DNA from: Microbacterium marinum
GTDB taxonomy: Bacteria > Actinomycetota > Actinomycetes > Actinomycetales > Microbacteriaceae
DNA: 64,000 nucleotides
Direction of reading: 5' to 3'
NCBI RefSeq assembly: GCF_014204835.1
Contig: NZ_JACHMD010000001.1
Location: forward strand, 620,001 to 684,000
Position numbers and translations under genes: made by a program. Below are positions 1 to 7,679 of this stretch, piece after piece. How positions within the stretch are numbered: the stretch's first letter is position 1; the number at the start of each line of letters is the position of its first letter. The notes beneath the pieces are model-generated. The model made no database searches. It was not told the DNA's origin and saw nothing but the letters and a program-made list of their open reading frames with translations.

Positions 1-876
1 CTTGGTGCGCAGGAAGTGGTCGGGGCAGCTCGTGCCGAGCTCGGCGAGGGCGGGTGCCTTCTCGGATGCCAGGAAGTCGAGCACCACGTCGCTGTCGGTG
101 TAGTGCCCGACCATCGGCTTGTCCGTCGACGCGAGCCCGCGGATGGTGGCGCCGAGGGCGGCGGCCTTCGCGCGGCGCTCGGCCTCGGGGAGCGCCTCGA
201 ATCCGGCGCGGACGCCGCCGAAGGGGTCGGCCGTGCCGTGCTCGGCGATGTAGGCGGCGGCGGTCTCGATGATCCAGAGGCTGTTGGCCTCGGACTCCTC
301 CGATGTGTCGCCCCACGCGGTGATGCCGTGGCCGCCGAGGATCGTGCCGATCGCCTGCGGGTTCTTCGCCTTGATCTCGGCGATGTCGAGGCCCAGCTGG
401 AAACCGGGGCGGCGCCACGGCACCCAGACGACCTTGTCGCCGAAGATCTCCGCCGTCAGCGCCTCGCCGTCGGCGGCGGTCGCGATCGCGATGCCGGCGT
501 CGGGGTGCAGGTGGTCGACGTGTGCGGCATCCACCAGTCCGTGCATGGCGGTGTCGATCGAGGGAGCCGCGCCTCCCTTGCCGTGCAGGCAGTAGTCGAA
601 CGCGGCGACCATCTCGTCTTCGCGGTCGATGCCCGGGTAGACGTCGACGAGCGCGCGCATGCGGTCGAGGCGGAGGACGGCGAGCCCCTCGGGCTTCAGG
701 GTGCCAAGGTCGCCGCCGGATCCCTTGACCCACAGCAGCTCGACGGGCTCACCGGTCACCGGGTCGGTGTCGGTGCCCTTCGCGGACGTGTTGCCGCCGG
801 CGTAGTTGGTGTTCTTCGGGTCGGCGCCCAGGCGGTTGCTGCGTGCGATGAGCTCGGCGGCAGTCGGGTTGGTCAT
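1..876 (-). CDS. Bifunctional rhamnulose-1-phosphate aldolase / dehydrogenase (N-terminal part, runs off window)
   Basis: The first 292 residues are visible, beginning MTNPTAAELIARSN and continuing beyond base 1. They form a class II aldolase (AraD/FucA-like) domain: the NYAGGNTSAK loop, HVDHLHPDA with metal-binding histidines, and GHGITAWG are recognisable. In the actinobacterial/Bacillus rhamnose pathway this domain is fused to a C-terminal short-chain dehydrogenase, so one protein cleaves rhamnulose-1-phosphate to DHAP and lactaldehyde and then reduces or oxidises lactaldehyde. The SDR half lies outside the window and is inferred. The start ATG at 876 lies 43 nt after the rhamnose isomerase stop, as the third gene of rhaM-rhaI-rhaEW. 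A rhamnulokinase gene would be expected beyond the edge. Confidence 0.88.
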   Translation of the reverse strand, partial: MTNPTAAELIARSNRLGADPKNTNYAGGNTSAKGTDTDPVTGEPVELLWVKGSGGDLGTLKPEGLAVLRLDRMRALVDVYPGIDREDEMVAAFDYCLHGKGGAAPSIDTAMHGLVDAAHVDHLHPDAGIAIATAADGEALTAEIFGDKVVWVPWRRPGFQLGLDIAEIKAKNPQAIGTILGGHGITAWGDTSEESEANSLWIIETAAAYIAEHGTADPFGGVRAGFEALPEAERRAKAAALGATIRGLASTDKPMVGHYTDSDVVLDFLASEKAPALAELGTSCPDHFLRTK

Positions 877-919
877 GTTGATGGTCTCCAGAGTCGAAAG
901 GGTCGGCGACGGGCGGCGC

Positions 920-2086
920 TCAGGCGCCCCAGCCGGCCTGCGTGCCGCCGACGCGGTCTGCGGCGATCTGCTGCTGGTAGCCGGATGCCGCGTATGCGGC
1001 CATCGGGTCGGCGGGCAGACCGCGCGACACGCGCCACTCGGCGAGGGCCGGTCGCACGTCGGTGTAGAAGGCGTCCATCAGCACGGCGTTCGCGCCGAGG
1101 ACGTCGTTCGCCTGCTGTGCGGCGTCGAGGGCGGCGCGGTCGACGAGGAGCGCGCGCGCCGTCATCTCCTGCACGTTCAGCACCGACCGGATCTGGCCGG
1201 GAACCTTGTCCTCGATGTTGTGGCACTGGTCGAGCATGAAGGCGACGTCGGGGTTGTTCAGCCCACCGCCGCGGACGACCTCGAAGAGGATGCGGAACAG
1301 CTGGAACGGATCGGCCGCCCCGACGATGAGGTCGTCGTCGGCGTAGAAGCGCGAGTTGAAGTCGAAGGAGCCGAGTTTGCCGAGGCGCAGCAGCTGCATG
1401 ACGATGAACTCGATGTTCGTGCCGGGCGCGTGGTGGCCGGTGTCGAGGCAGACCATCGCCTTGTCGCCGAGGGCGGCGACCTGGGCGTAGGACGTGCCCC
1501 AGTCGGGAACGTCGGTGTGGTAGAACGACGGCTCGAAGAACTTGTACTCCAGCACGAGGCGCTGCGCGTCGCCGAGGCGCGCGTAGATCTGCTGGAGCGA
1601 ATCCTGCAGGCGATCCTGGCGGGCCCGCATGTCGTTCTGGCCCGGGTAGTTCGACCCCTCGGCCAGCCAGATCTTCAGGTCGCGCGATCCGGTCGCGTGC
1701 ATGATGTCGATGCACTCGAAGTGGTGGTCGATCGCCTTGCGGCGGATGCTCTCGTCGTGGTGGGTGAGAGCGCCGAACTTGTAGTCCTCGTCCTGGAACG
1801 TGTTGGAGTTGACGGTGCCGAGCTCGACGCCCAGGTCCTCGGCGTGGGCACGCAGGGTGGCGTAGTCGTCGACCTTGTCCCACGGGATGTGCAGCGCGAC
1901 GCTGGGAGCGAGGGCCGTGTAGCGGTTGACCTGCGCGGCATCCGCGATCTTCTCGAACGGATCGCGCGGTGTGCCGGGCGTCGCGAACACGCGGAAGCGC
2001 GTGCCGGAGTTGCCGAAGGCCCAGCTGGGCAGCTCGATGCCCTGGCCTGCGAGCTGGGTGAGGATCTCGGGGGACAGCGTCGTCAT
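920..2086 (-). CDS. rhaI: L-rhamnose isomerase (RhaI type)
   Basis: 388 residues from MTTLSPEILTQLAGQG. It converts L-rhamnose to L-rhamnulose in the cytoplasm. Length and sequence match the metal-dependent RhaI family of Pseudomonas stutzeri type rather than E. coli RhaA. TIM-barrel segments visible include VNSNTFQDEDYKFG, HHFECIDIMHATGS, LDTGHHAPGTNIEF and FDFNSRFYADDDL, with the acidic and histidine residues expected of a two-metal xylose-isomerase-like site. A longer open frame runs upstream to 2224, but this start makes an ATGA overlap with the mutarotase stop at 2083-2086, so the two are probably translationally coupled. Confidence 0.93.
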   Translation of the reverse strand: MTTLSPEILTQLAGQGIELPSWAFGNSGTRFRVFATPGTPRDPFEKIADAAQVNRYTALAPSVALHIPWDKVDDYATLRAHAEDLGVELGTVNSNTFQDEDYKFGALTHHDESIRRKAIDHHFECIDIMHATGSRDLKIWLAEGSNYPGQNDMRARQDRLQDSLQQIYARLGDAQRLVLEYKFFEPSFYHTDVPDWGTSYAQVAALGDKAMVCLDTGHHAPGTNIEFIVMQLLRLGKLGSFDFNSRFYADDDLIVGAADPFQLFRILFEVVRGGGLNNPDVAFMLDQCHNIEDKVPGQIRSVLNVQEMTARALLVDRAALDAAQQANDVLGANAVLMDAFYTDVRPALAEWRVSRGLPADPMAAYAASGYQQQIAADRVGGTQAGWGA

Positions 2087-2448
2087 GAGGGGTCGCTTTC
2101 TCGGTGATCGCCGGCGGATGCCGCCAGCTGGTCGTGCAGGTTGAAGACTTCGGCGAGGGGTGTCGCCGCCTGGTCGGGTCGGCCGTCGAGACCGAGGAAG
2201 AAGCGCGCCATCTCGGCTTCCCACCGGGCGGCGACGGGGGAGGCGGCGAGGTAGGCCTGCGCTGCCGCATCGTCGTCGGTCTCGTAGTAGCCGAAGAGCC
2301 GGCCGCCGTCGCCGAGGAAGAGTGAGTAGTTGCGCCGACCGGATGCCGCGATCTCGGCGAGCATCTCTGGCCAGACGGGCGTGTGGCGGGCGATGTACTC
2401 GTCGAGGAGCGCCGGGTCGACCTGCAGCTGGAAGGCCACGCGGGTCAT
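2083..2448 (-). CDS. rhaM: L-rhamnose mutarotase
   Basis: 121 residues from MTRVAFQLQVDPALLDEYI. It interconverts rhamnose anomers so that the isomerase receives its preferred form. Family hallmarks are the ferredoxin-like fold pattern with RHTPVWPEMLAEI, a GRRNYSLFL strand and GYYETDD. The start is fixed by AAAGGAG five bases upstream; an in-frame ATG 20 codons earlier has no such site. First gene of the rhamnose operon, divergent from a LacI regulator, and overlapping the isomerase start by 4 nt. Confidence 0.92.
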   Translation of the reverse strand: MTRVAFQLQVDPALLDEYIARHTPVWPEMLAEIAASGRRNYSLFLGDGGRLFGYYETDDDAAAQAYLAASPVAARWEAEMARFFLGLDGRPDQAATPLAEVFNLHDQLAASAGDHRESDPS

Positions 2449-2495
2449 GTCACTCCTTTGTGGGATGCCGGGTCGTGGCATCCGTGATGCATTCG

Positions 2496-2507
2496 TGAAA
2501 CGATTCA
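2496..2507. promoter_or_regulatory. Candidate operator TGAAACGATTCA, rhaM / lacI divergent promoter
   Basis: TGAAACGATTCA is a near-palindrome with the central CG of LacI-family operators. It sits in the 101-bp region between rhaM and the LacI gene, where it could control both directions. Related cores occur at the rhamnogalacturonan lyase promoter (TGACACGATTCACA, about 3769) and near the solute-binding-protein promoter (about 32,416), which suggests a shared rhamnose-responsive factor. Confidence 0.5.
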
Positions 2508-2549
2508 AACTGTAGTGTGAACGGAATCATCCGTCAAGCAAAGGTGACC

Positions 2550-3554
2550 GTGGCAGTCAGCGTGAAGGACGTCGCCCGCGCGGCGGGCGTCTCGGTGGGC
2601 ACCGTGTCGAACGTGCTCAACCGCCCGGCGAAAGTCGCCCCGGCGACCGTCGAGCGCGTCCACGCCGTCATCGCCGAGCTCGGGTTCGTGCGCAACGACG
2701 CCGCCCGGCAGTTGCGCGCCGGCCGCAGCCGGAGTCTCGGGCTCGTCGTCCTCGACAGCGCCAACCCCTTCTTCGCCGAAGTCGCCCGCGGCGCCGAACA
2801 GCGCGCGGCGGACCACGGCGTCTCGGTGCTGCTCGGCAACAGCGACCAGAACGACGAGCGCGAGAACGCCTACCTCGACCTCTTCCGCGAGCAGCGGGTC
2901 AACGGCGTGCTGCTCACGCCCCTCTCCGGCGACACGGTGCGCGCCGCGGCCCTCGCCGCCGCCGGCATCCCCGTCGTCCTCGTCGACGCCGAAGACCCGG
3001 ACGGCTCGTTCCCCTCCGTCGCCGTCGACGACGTCGAAGGCGGCTACCTCGCGGCCCAGCACCTTCTCGCCACGGGACGCCGCCGGATCGCCTTCGCCGG
3101 GGGGCCGGCATCCATTCGCCAGGTGGCCGACCGCCTCGAGGGTGCGCGACGCGCGATGGCCGAGGTGCCGACCGCGACGCTCGAGGTGATCGAGACGCCG
3201 GCGCTCACCGTGCTGGCGGGCCGCGCAGTGGGGGAGGAACTCGGGCACCGGGCGGTGGGAGACCGCCCCGACGGCGTCTTCTGCGCGAACGACCTGCTCG
3301 CGGTCGGGGTGCTCCAGGGCGCGGGAATCCTGGGCGACCTGCGGGTGCCCGACGACGTCGCACTGGTCGGCTACGACGACATCGACTTCGCGCAGGCGAC
3401 CGTGGTTCCGCTCACCTCCGTCCGCCAGCCGGCCCGCGAGATCGGGGTCGCGGCGGTCGATGCGCTGTTCGCTTCGCTGTCGGATCCGGATGCCGCGCCC
3501 GCGCGCGTCCGGTTCCGCCCCGAGCTCGTCGTGCGCGCCTCGACCGGCGGCTGA
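2550..3554 (+). CDS. LacI-family regulator, probable rhamnose-responsive repressor
   Basis: 334 residues from the chosen GTG. N-terminal helix-turn-helix VKDVARAAGVSVGTVSNVLN (residues about 4-23) is followed by the hinge and a periplasmic-binding-protein-like effector domain (SLGLVVLDSANPFFAEVARG, VALVGYDDIDFAQATVVPLT). The frame is open to a GTG at 2517, but GTG 2550 has AAGG five bases upstream and gives the usual LacI length. Divergent transcription from rhaM-rhaI points to control of rhamnose genes; the effector is not shown by sequence. It may also act on the downstream lyase gene. Confidence 0.85.
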   Translation: MAVSVKDVARAAGVSVGTVSNVLNRPAKVAPATVERVHAVIAELGFVRNDAARQLRAGRSRSLGLVVLDSANPFFAEVARGAEQRAADHGVSVLLGNSDQNDERENAYLDLFREQRVNGVLLTPLSGDTVRAAALAAAGIPVVLVDAEDPDGSFPSVAVDDVEGGYLAAQHLLATGRRRIAFAGGPASIRQVADRLEGARRAMAEVPTATLEVIETPALTVLAGRAVGEELGHRAVGDRPDGVFCANDLLAVGVLQGAGILGDLRVPDDVALVGYDDIDFAQATVVPLTSVRQPAREIGVAAVDALFASLSDPDAAPARVRFRPELVVRASTGG

Positions 3555-3658
3555 GCGGGCGCCCGCTCAGGCGTCGCGAAAGTGGGCTGACGCGCGCTCG
3601 CGCGATCGCGCGCAGCGCGGCGCTCACTGTCGAGCGCCGCTTGTGCCCAGCTCCCGCG

Positions 3659-3717
3659 TTCAGGTGGCAGCTATTGTCGCTTCGCCGCGCGCGATGCGGC
3701 GTGTCCTGCCACCTGGA
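3659..3717. repeat. 59-bp palindromic repeat, copy A1
   Basis: Ends are CAGGTGGCAG at 3661 and CTGCCACCTG at 3706-3715, a perfect 10-bp inverted pair around an asymmetric core. Two further copies of identical length lie at 44,139-44,197 and 44,224-44,282 and share the right half GATGCGGCGTGTCCTGCCAC. It lies in the 305-bp gap between the LacI and lyase genes, which otherwise holds GC-rich dyads at about 3590-3640 and the lyase promoter. Confidence 0.75.
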
Positions 3718-3766
3718 GGCGTGGGCGGTGCCGCCGCCCGCGGGGCGGTATGGGCCGCGGCATCCA

Positions 3767-3795
3767 TTGACACGATTCACAACCGGATCTAGGCT
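3767..3795 (+). promoter_or_regulatory. Promoter of the rhamnogalacturonan lyase gene
   Basis: A consensus -35 TTGACA (3767-3772) is followed after exactly 17 bases by TAGGCT (3790-3795), a good actinobacterial -10. The spacer contains ACGATTCACA, resembling the rhamnose operator. A second operator type lies just downstream of the expected start point. Confidence 0.65.
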
Positions 3796-3811
3796 CGGAA
3801 TCGGCGACTGG

Positions 3812-3825
3812 GGAAAGCGCATTCC
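3812..3825. promoter_or_regulatory. Operator GGAAAGCGCATTCC (regulon site 1)
   Basis: GGAAAGCGCATTCC differs by one base from the perfect palindrome GGAAAGCGCTTTCC. It lies about 17-30 bases after the lyase -10 box, a position where a bound LacI protein would block elongation. Confidence 0.6.
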
Positions 3826-3859
3826 GAAGTTCGATGATGAACGACCGAAAGTGAATCCG

Positions 3860-6169
3860 ATGAGAAGACCCGTCCGTACATCCGTGGTCGCCGCGCTCGC
3901 CGCGGCGGCCCTCGTCATCCCGGCCCAGGCCGCGATGGCACAGCCGGGACACGGCCCCGGCAAGCCGAAGCCCGCGGCATCGCCGCAGCTGGAGAAGCTC
4001 GATCGCGGTCTCGTCGCGCTCCCGGGAGACGACGGCATCCACCTCACCTGGCGCCTGTTCAAGAGCGAGGCGACCGGCGCGTCGGCCACCGGGCTCACCG
4101 GCACCGACTTCGTCGTGAAGCGCGACGGCAAGCGCATCGCGACCGTCACCGACTCGACCACGTACGTCGACCCGGACGGCACGGAGCGCTCGCGCTACAC
4201 CGTCTCGCCGCTGCAGGGAAAGCGCGAGGGCAAGCCCTCCGAGAAGGTCACGGTGCAGGGGTCGCCGTTCCTCGACATCCCGCTCACCAAGCCCGCCGAT
4301 GGGGTCACCCCCGCCGGCGAGGCGTACACGTACTCCGCGAACGACGTCTCCGTCGGCGACGTGGACGGCGACGGCGCGTACGAATACGTCGTCAAGTGGG
4401 ACCCGTCGAACTCGAAGGACGTCTCGCAGGTCGGCTACACCGGCCCGGTCTACATCGACACGTACGAGCTCGACGGCACGCTGCTGAACCGCATCGACCT
4501 GGGTGTGAACATCCGCGCCGGCGCGCACTACACGCAATTCCTCGTCTACGACTTCGACGGGAACGGCAAGGCCGAGATCATGATGAAGACGGCGCCGGGT
4601 ACGAAGAGCACGGAGTTCAAGAAGGGCAAGGCGAAGAAGGCCGAGTTCGTCACCATGCCGAAGGCCGACCGCAAGGCCGGCTACTCCCACGCCGACGACT
4701 ACCGGATGAGCGCCCAGGACTATGCGGCCCACCTCGCGGGCGTCTTCGAGGGCTGGTCGGAGCGCGAAGAGGTCGTGTCGGGTCAGTGGCCCGCCACGAT
4801 CGAAGAGGCGCTCGGCGCCGAGCCGCAGTACGACTACCCGCTGAGCCGCGCCGACGCCGAAGAGCTCGTCGACTACTTCATCGACGTCTACGCGCCGTCG
4901 CGGTCGGCGCGCAACGTGCTGCGCAACTTCGAGGGCTTCATCGTCGACGGTCCCGAGTACCTCACGGTGTTCGAGGGCAAGACCGGCAAGGAGCTCGAGA
5001 CCGTCCGCTACGAGCCGGGCCGCGGTGACGACGGCCTGCTCTGGGGTGACTACGCGATGTCGCGGATCGAGCCGGGCAACCGCGTCGATCGCTTCCTCTC
5101 GGGCGTCGCCTACCTCGACGGTCAGCGTCCTTCGGCCGTCTTCGCCCGCGGGTACTACACGCGCTCGACCGTCGCGACCTACGACTGGAACGGCAAGCAC
5201 CTCACGAAGCGCTGGTTCGTCGACAGCGGCCACGTGCCGATGACGAACCCGTTCAACGACGGCCCGCACGGGCGCGACGGCACCGACCCCGAGTACGGCA
5301 CCCTCACGACGCAGGGCTTCCACAGCCTGAGCGCCGCCGACGTCGACGGCGACGGCAAGCAGGAGATCGTCTACGGATCCGCGACCCTCGACGACGACGG
5401 CAGCCTGCTCTACTCCTCGTTCGACACGATGCCCGCAGGCAGTGCGACGCCCGGCGAGAACGTGCGCCTCGGCCACGGCGACGCGATGCACGTGGGCGAC
5501 TTCGACCCGAACCGACCCGGCAAGGAGATCTTCACGGTCCACGAGGGCGGCGCGTACGCGCCGTACGGCACGGCGATGCGGGATGCCGCGACCGGCGAGG
5601 TGCTGTTCGGGGCGTACTCCGGCCGCGACACCGGACGCGGAATGGTCGGCGACGTGCGGCCCGACGTCGACGGTGTCGAGGTCTGGTCGAGCATGCCCGC
5701 CGGAACGGATGCCTCCGGGCTCCTCTCCGCCTCCGGCGACGTGCTCCAGTCCACCAACCCGGGCACGAACATGTCGATCCGGTGGGCCGGCGACCTCACG
5801 ACGCAGATCGTGAACGGCGCGCAGACGGTGACGCCAACGATCGATGACTGGACGCGGGGCACCGTGCTCACGGCATCCGGCACCCTCACGAACAACGGCA
5901 CGAAGGGCAACCCGTCGCTCGTCGCCGACGTCCTGGGTGACTGGCGCGAGGAGCTGCTCGTGCGGACGGCGGACTCGTCGGCGCTGCGCATCTACGTCTC
6001 GACCGAGCCGACGGAGCACAAGCTCTACACGCTCATGCACGACGTGCAGTACCGGGCCGAGATCGCGCGTCAGCAGACGACATACAACCAGCCCGCGTAC
6101 ACGGACTTCTACCTGGCGTCGGACATGTCCTTCGAGGACGTGCCGCTCGGGTCGAAGCGCGGGCGCTGA
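3860..6169 (+). CDS. Secreted rhamnogalacturonan lyase (PL11)
   Basis: 769 residues. An Arg-rich signal peptide (MRRPVRTSVVAALAAAALVI, cleavage near AMA-QPG) indicates export. A fibronectin-like N-terminal segment precedes the eight-bladed propeller lyase domain, with calcium-binding loops DVDGDGAYEY, DFDGNGKAEI and DVDGDGKQEI and the conserved GNRVDRFLSGVAYLDG, characteristic of the YesW/YesX family. The enzyme cleaves the rhamnose-galacturonate backbone of rhamnogalacturonan I by beta-elimination, releasing substrates for the rhamnose, uronate and galactosidase genes nearby. An ATG with a weak GAAAG ribosome site was chosen; GTG nine bases upstream is possible. It carries both operator types seen in the window. 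Confidence 0.92.
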   Translation: MRRPVRTSVVAALAAAALVIPAQAAMAQPGHGPGKPKPAASPQLEKLDRGLVALPGDDGIHLTWRLFKSEATGASATGLTGTDFVVKRDGKRIATVTDSTTYVDPDGTERSRYTVSPLQGKREGKPSEKVTVQGSPFLDIPLTKPADGVTPAGEAYTYSANDVSVGDVDGDGAYEYVVKWDPSNSKDVSQVGYTGPVYIDTYELDGTLLNRIDLGVNIRAGAHYTQFLVYDFDGNGKAEIMMKTAPGTKSTEFKKGKAKKAEFVTMPKADRKAGYSHADDYRMSAQDYAAHLAGVFEGWSEREEVVSGQWPATIEEALGAEPQYDYPLSRADAEELVDYFIDVYAPSRSARNVLRNFEGFIVDGPEYLTVFEGKTGKELETVRYEPGRGDDGLLWGDYAMSRIEPGNRVDRFLSGVAYLDGQRPSAVFARGYYTRSTVATYDWNGKHLTKRWFVDSGHVPMTNPFNDGPHGRDGTDPEYGTLTTQGFHSLSAADVDGDGKQEIVYGSATLDDDGSLLYSSFDTMPAGSATPGENVRLGHGDAMHVGDFDPNRPGKEIFTVHEGGAYAPYGTAMRDAATGEVLFGAYSGRDTGRGMVGDVRPDVDGVEVWSSMPAGTDASGLLSASGDVLQSTNPGTNMSIRWAGDLTTQIVNGAQTVTPTIDDWTRGTVLTASGTLTNNGTKGNPSLVADVLGDWREELLVRTADSSALRIYVSTEPTEHKLYTLMHDVQYRAEIARQQTTYNQPAYTDFYLASDMSFEDVPLGSKRGR

Positions 6170-6199
6170 GCCCGGCCTTCGCCGAGCGCGCCGCCTGAT

Positions 6200-6244
6200 G
6201 CCGAACGCGCCCGCTGTTGGAGGGCAACAGTGGGCGCGTTCGGC
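6200..6244. repeat. Hairpin element with 19-bp arms (family D)
   Basis: Arms 6200-6218 and 6226-6244 (GCCGAACGCGCCCGCTGTT and its complement with one G-T wobble) enclose a 7-base loop. It lies 30 bases after the lyase stop and could act as a terminator for converging transcripts, though no T-run follows. The word CGTTCGGCAC recurs, exactly or with small changes, in the palindromes at 12.0 and 14.5 kb. Confidence 0.65.
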
Positions 6245-6284
6245 ACGAGCGTGCGCACTCGCGTGCGCGGCATCCGCTGTCCGG

Positions 6285-6354
6285 ATCATGTCCTCTCACT
6301 GAACGCACACGACGTGCGCGCGCACATCGTGTCGCTTCGGCGAGAGGACATGAT
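6285..6354. repeat. 70-bp palindromic element with nested dyad
   Basis: Outer arms ATCATGTCCTCTC (6285-6297) and GAGAGGACATGAT (6342-6354) are perfectly complementary over 13 bp. Between them lies a second dyad, ACACGA..TCGTGT around the self-complementary GTGCGCGCGCAC. The right core GTCGCTTCGGCGAG is shared with the 59-bp family A repeat at 44.1 kb. It ends 20 bases beyond the hydrolase stop at 6375. Confidence 0.65.
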
Positions 6355-6374
6355 GTCGACGGGGTGGAAAGGGC

Positions 6375-7679
6375 TCAGTTGCCGCGGACGAGGGCGTTGA
6401 CCTCGCGCTGCCAGTCGCGCAGCTGCCACATGGGGTGGTGCGGCGCTGCGTTCGAGCAGGGGACGACACCCCACGCGCCGTGGTCGAGAGCGGTGCGGAT
6501 GCCGTGTTCGGCGAGGCCGCGACCGATCTCACCCTCCTCGAACGTGCCGTGCAGGGGCGTGTACCCGACCCAGCCCTCGCCGACGAGCGCCGGGACACCC
6601 TGCCAGCGCGCCCACTCCGCGATCGCGATCACGCGGGACTCGATCTCGCGGCGCATCACCTCGGCGTACCGCGGATACTCCGCGTCGAGCCAGGCGTCCC
6701 AGGCTTCGACGTCGACCCAGTCGTACCCGTAGATCATCTGATTCGTCACGACGGTCGCCCGCAGCTTCCAGTCGGCGGGTCGGCCGTACTCGGCGGGCGT
6801 CGGCGCGTCCGGCAGGAGCAGCGCCCGCAGTTCCGCATTCGGGAACCCCTCGGTCCCCTCCGACCGGATGTCGATCCGCTGCTGCAGGGCGTCGAGCACC
6901 CCGTAGCTGTACACGTGGAACTGCGCGGCGCCGAGCCCATCCGGCACCCGGTGCATCGCGAGGTGCGGAGGCTTGCCGTAGCTGGCGGTGATCAGAAGGT
7001 CTGGATGCCGCGATCGCAGGCGCGCCACCTCGTCGGCACCGCCGTCCTCCAGCGCCGGCAGGATCGAGAAGTCGACCTCGTTGTGCAGCTCGACCAGCGC
7101 AACGAGGTCGCGGAACCCCTGCGCATCGATCCACTCGAGCATCCGGTCCCAGGCGTCGGCCAGTGCCCGGTAGCGCTCGGCAAGCGGGACGGCGTCGATC
7201 GCCTCGAACCACCGCGGCGACCGCGCGAACGACGGCGACTGCTGGTACTCCCAGCTCGCGAGGATCAGCACGAGCCCGTGCCGCTCGGCGGCGACGAACA
7301 GCGCGGCGAGGTGCGCGAGCAGGTCGATCCGGTAGCCGCCCGGGGTGTCGTACCAGCGGGTCCGTTGCCCGTAGTACCCGCCGCCGGGCGCGGCGCCCAG
7401 CCCCTCGACGTCGAGGTCCCGGGCGAGGTCGTCGAGCCCGAGCCCGCCGAACAGCAGCATCGGCGCCGCGCAGATGCGGATCGCGTTGTAGCCGAGCGCG
7501 GCGGCGTCGGCGCACGCGGCATCCAGGTCGGCGTAGACATCGCCGTGGCCGGCGCGGGTGTACCAGGAGAAGTCCCACAGCGTGATGGCCAGGCGCTCCG
7601 GCAGGTGCGCCGGAACCGGACCGGTGAGACCGCTCCTGTCGGCGGCGACGGTGCCGGAACCCAGGTAGCGCTCGGTCAT
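6375..7679 (-). CDS. Cellulase-like glycoside hydrolase (clan GH-A, GH5-like)
   Basis: 434 residues, no signal peptide, so probably cytoplasmic. A TIM barrel is suggested by ITLWDFSWY, YNAIRICAAP and LVLILASWEYQQ. The candidate acid/base is Glu201 in VELHNEVDF and the nucleophile Glu368 in LVGEGWVGY, the usual clan A arrangement on strands 4 and 7. I do not recognise an exact CAZy family or substrate. The start ATG overlaps the upstream DUF5107 stop by 4 nt, so the two are coupled and are probably controlled by the divergent AraC protein at 11.0 kb. Confidence 0.72.
   Translation of the reverse strand: MTERYLGSGTVAADRSGLTGPVPAHLPERLAITLWDFSWYTRAGHGDVYADLDAACADAAALGYNAIRICAAPMLLFGGLGLDDLARDLDVEGLGAAPGGGYYGQRTRWYDTPGGYRIDLLAHLAALFVAAERHGLVLILASWEYQQSPSFARSPRWFEAIDAVPLAERYRALADAWDRMLEWIDAQGFRDLVALVELHNEVDFSILPALEDGGADEVARLRSRHPDLLITASYGKPPHLAMHRVPDGLGAAQFHVYSYGVLDALQQRIDIRSEGTEGFPNAELRALLLPDAPTPAEYGRPADWKLRATVVTNQMIYGYDWVDVEAWDAWLDAEYPRYAEVMRREIESRVIAIAEWARWQGVPALVGEGWVGYTPLHGTFEEGEIGRGLAEHGIRTALDHGAWGVVPCSNAAPHHPMWQLRDWQREVNALVRGN

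Noticed and set aside
16..1239. 407-codon plus-strand frame at the left edge
   Set aside because: Opposite the rhamnulose-phosphate aldolase and isomerase genes; no family resemblance, and those minus-strand genes have ribosome sites and recognised motifs.
3590..3640. GC-rich dyads considered as a rho-independent terminator for the LacI gene
   Set aside because: Alternating GCGC tracts pair in many ways and no T-run follows; not supportable as a defined terminator.
3671..6289. Long minus-strand open frame of 872 codons opposite the lyase
   Set aside because: It is an antisense shadow: composition is Arg/Val/Asp-rich without domains, while the plus strand encodes a clear PL11 enzyme. Similar shadows occur opposite most genes here because high GC removes stop codons.
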